Source: Bradyrhizobium huanghuaihaiense (lineage in GTDB: Bacteria; Pseudomonadota; Alphaproteobacteria; Rhizobiales; Xanthobacteraceae). Taken from it: a stretch of DNA of 64,000 nt. The position numbers and the translations under genes were made by a program. The notes beneath the pieces were generated by a model. The model did no database searches, had not been told where the DNA came from, and saw nothing but the letters and a program-made list of their open reading frames with translations. Where the stretch lies: the NCBI RefSeq assembly GCF_007830635.1, contig NZ_VLLA01000001.1:529868-593867 (forward strand), in the 5' to 3' direction. Shown piece after piece: positions 63,296-64,000 of this stretch. Every line of letters begins with the position of its first letter. Position 1 is the first letter of the stretch.

Positions 63296-64000
63296 GTGGC
63301 CTACGAACACATTCTCTACGAGGTGAGCGACAGGATCGCGACCATCACGCTCAATCGTCCCGATCGCATGAACGCGTGGACGCCGATCATGGAGCGCGAC
63401 GTGCGTCATGCGATGGAAGCGTCAAGCGCCGACGACAACGTCCGTGTCATCGTGCTGACAGGCGCGGGCCGGGCCTTCTGTGCCGGCGCCGACATGGATG
63501 CGCTGAAGGGGCTCGATCCCGATGACGTCAGGCGCGCGTCGAATTTGCCGCCGTTCGACATGAACCGCCGGCCCGACTGGCAGACGCGCTACGGCTTCTA
63601 TCCGTCGATCGGTAAGCCGGTCATTGCCATGCTCAACGGCGCGACTGCGGGCATCGGTCTCGTCCATGCGCTCTATTGCGACCTGCGCTTTGCCGCCGAC
63701 AACACCGTGTTTACAACGGCGTTCGCGCGGCGCGGCCTGATCGCCGAGCACGGCATCAGCTGGATGCTGCCGCGCATCGTCGGCCACGCCAATGCGATGG
63801 ATCTGCTGCTCTCGGCGCGCCGCGTTTCGAGCGATGAGGCGCTGCGGATCGGACTGGTCAACCGGCTCTGCTCGCCCGAGCAGCTGCGCGAGGAGACCTA
63901 CGCCTATGCGCGCGACCTCGCCGATTTCGTCTCGCCGAGCGCGATGGCCGTGATCAAGCGCCAGCTCTACGAGGTCCCGTTCCAGACACTGGCGGAGGCG
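63296..64000 (+). CDS. Enoyl-CoA hydratase/isomerase, cut by window edge
   Basis: First 235 residues of a crotonase-fold protein. ITLNRPDRMNAWT, the oxyanion-hole segments GRAFCAGADMDAL and NGATAGIGLVHALYCD, and RGLIAEHGISWMLPRIVG with the candidate catalytic Glu. Likely fatty-acid or aromatic-acid degradation. GTG start at 63296 with an AAAGGGAGA site. The frame is open to the last base of the window. Confidence 0.93.
   Translation, partial: MAYEHILYEVSDRIATITLNRPDRMNAWTPIMERDVRHAMEASSADDNVRVIVLTGAGRAFCAGADMDALKGLDPDDVRRASNLPPFDMNRRPDWQTRYGFYPSIGKPVIAMLNGATAGIGLVHALYCDLRFAADNTVFTTAFARRGLIAEHGISWMLPRIVGHANAMDLLLSARRVSSDEALRIGLVNRLCSPEQLREETYAYARDLADFVSPSAMAVIKRQLYEVPFQTLAEA

Overview
The window is one continuous stretch of GC-rich alphaproteobacterial chromosome. 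Protein sequences, codon use and gene order point to the order Hyphomicrobiales (Rhizobiales), most likely Bradyrhizobium or a close relative. Supporting signs are the hemD-Mic60-hemY block, tandem glnK-amtB pairs, a TopIB, a DUF1674 gene next to rsmB, and many short intergenic inverted repeats. This placement is inferred from recognised families; no database was consulted. There is no phage, plasmid, integron, CRISPR array or insertion sequence. Almost everything is core or soft-core metabolism.

Layout. 1-3.4 kb: 5' two thirds of an ftsK-type DNA translocase (cut by the window edge) behind an aminotransferase, then a GFA-family zinc enzyme. 3.6-8.9 kb: two nitrogen-control operons, glnK1-amtB1 with a sigma-54-type promoter and glnK2-amtB2. 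Between them lies an arsR-SRPBCC-clpP set whose operator abuts the arsR start codon. 9.2-19.3 kb: GYF-domain membrane protein, tesB, a UbiH-family monooxygenase, Trm112-like protein, a TetR/membrane-protein divergent pair with twin operators, a PepSY protein with cytochrome b561, a large MHYT-PAS-GGDEF-EAL protein, and a LON-domain/thioredoxin pair. 19.6-32.7 kb: tRNA-Gly, an epimerase, a PQQ-type dehydrogenase with a diheme cytochrome c, panE-like reductase, DsbA-type isomerase, MATE, DUF2239, GST, two MFS carriers and gamma-glutamyltransferase.

32.8-45 kb: rsmB-heparinase-like-purH run on the minus strand, DUF1674, a membrane-anchored nuclease, an L,D-transpeptidase, acs, topoisomerase IB, an SRPBCC protein and a class III cyclase. 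45-52 kb: tsaD-gpsA-EVE operon divergent from hemD-Mic60-hemY, then tRNA-Thr. 52-64 kb: a 28-codon exported peptide, a polysaccharide deacetylase, two small Cys-rich exported proteins, an MFS_3 exporter, a Tat hydrolase, a P450, a zinc-ribbon cyclase, TerB, an SDR, a glutamine amidotransferase and the start of an enoyl-CoA hydratase.

Functional themes: ammonium sensing and uptake (two PII/Amt pairs), c-di-GMP and cyclic-nucleotide signalling (one GGDEF-EAL protein, two class III cyclases), envelope work (transpeptidase, deacetylase, heparinase-like protein, Mic60), haem and tRNA modification (hemD, hemY, tsaD), and periplasmic oxidation feeding a cytochrome c. I did not find a convincing new multi-gene system. 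The best unexplained items are the tiny exported peptide, the DUF2239 promoter with paired TACCCGGGTA sites, the leaderless arsR operator with an orphan clpP, the internally duplicated GYF membrane protein, and several families of intergenic inverted repeats, one of which supplies a gene's stop codon.
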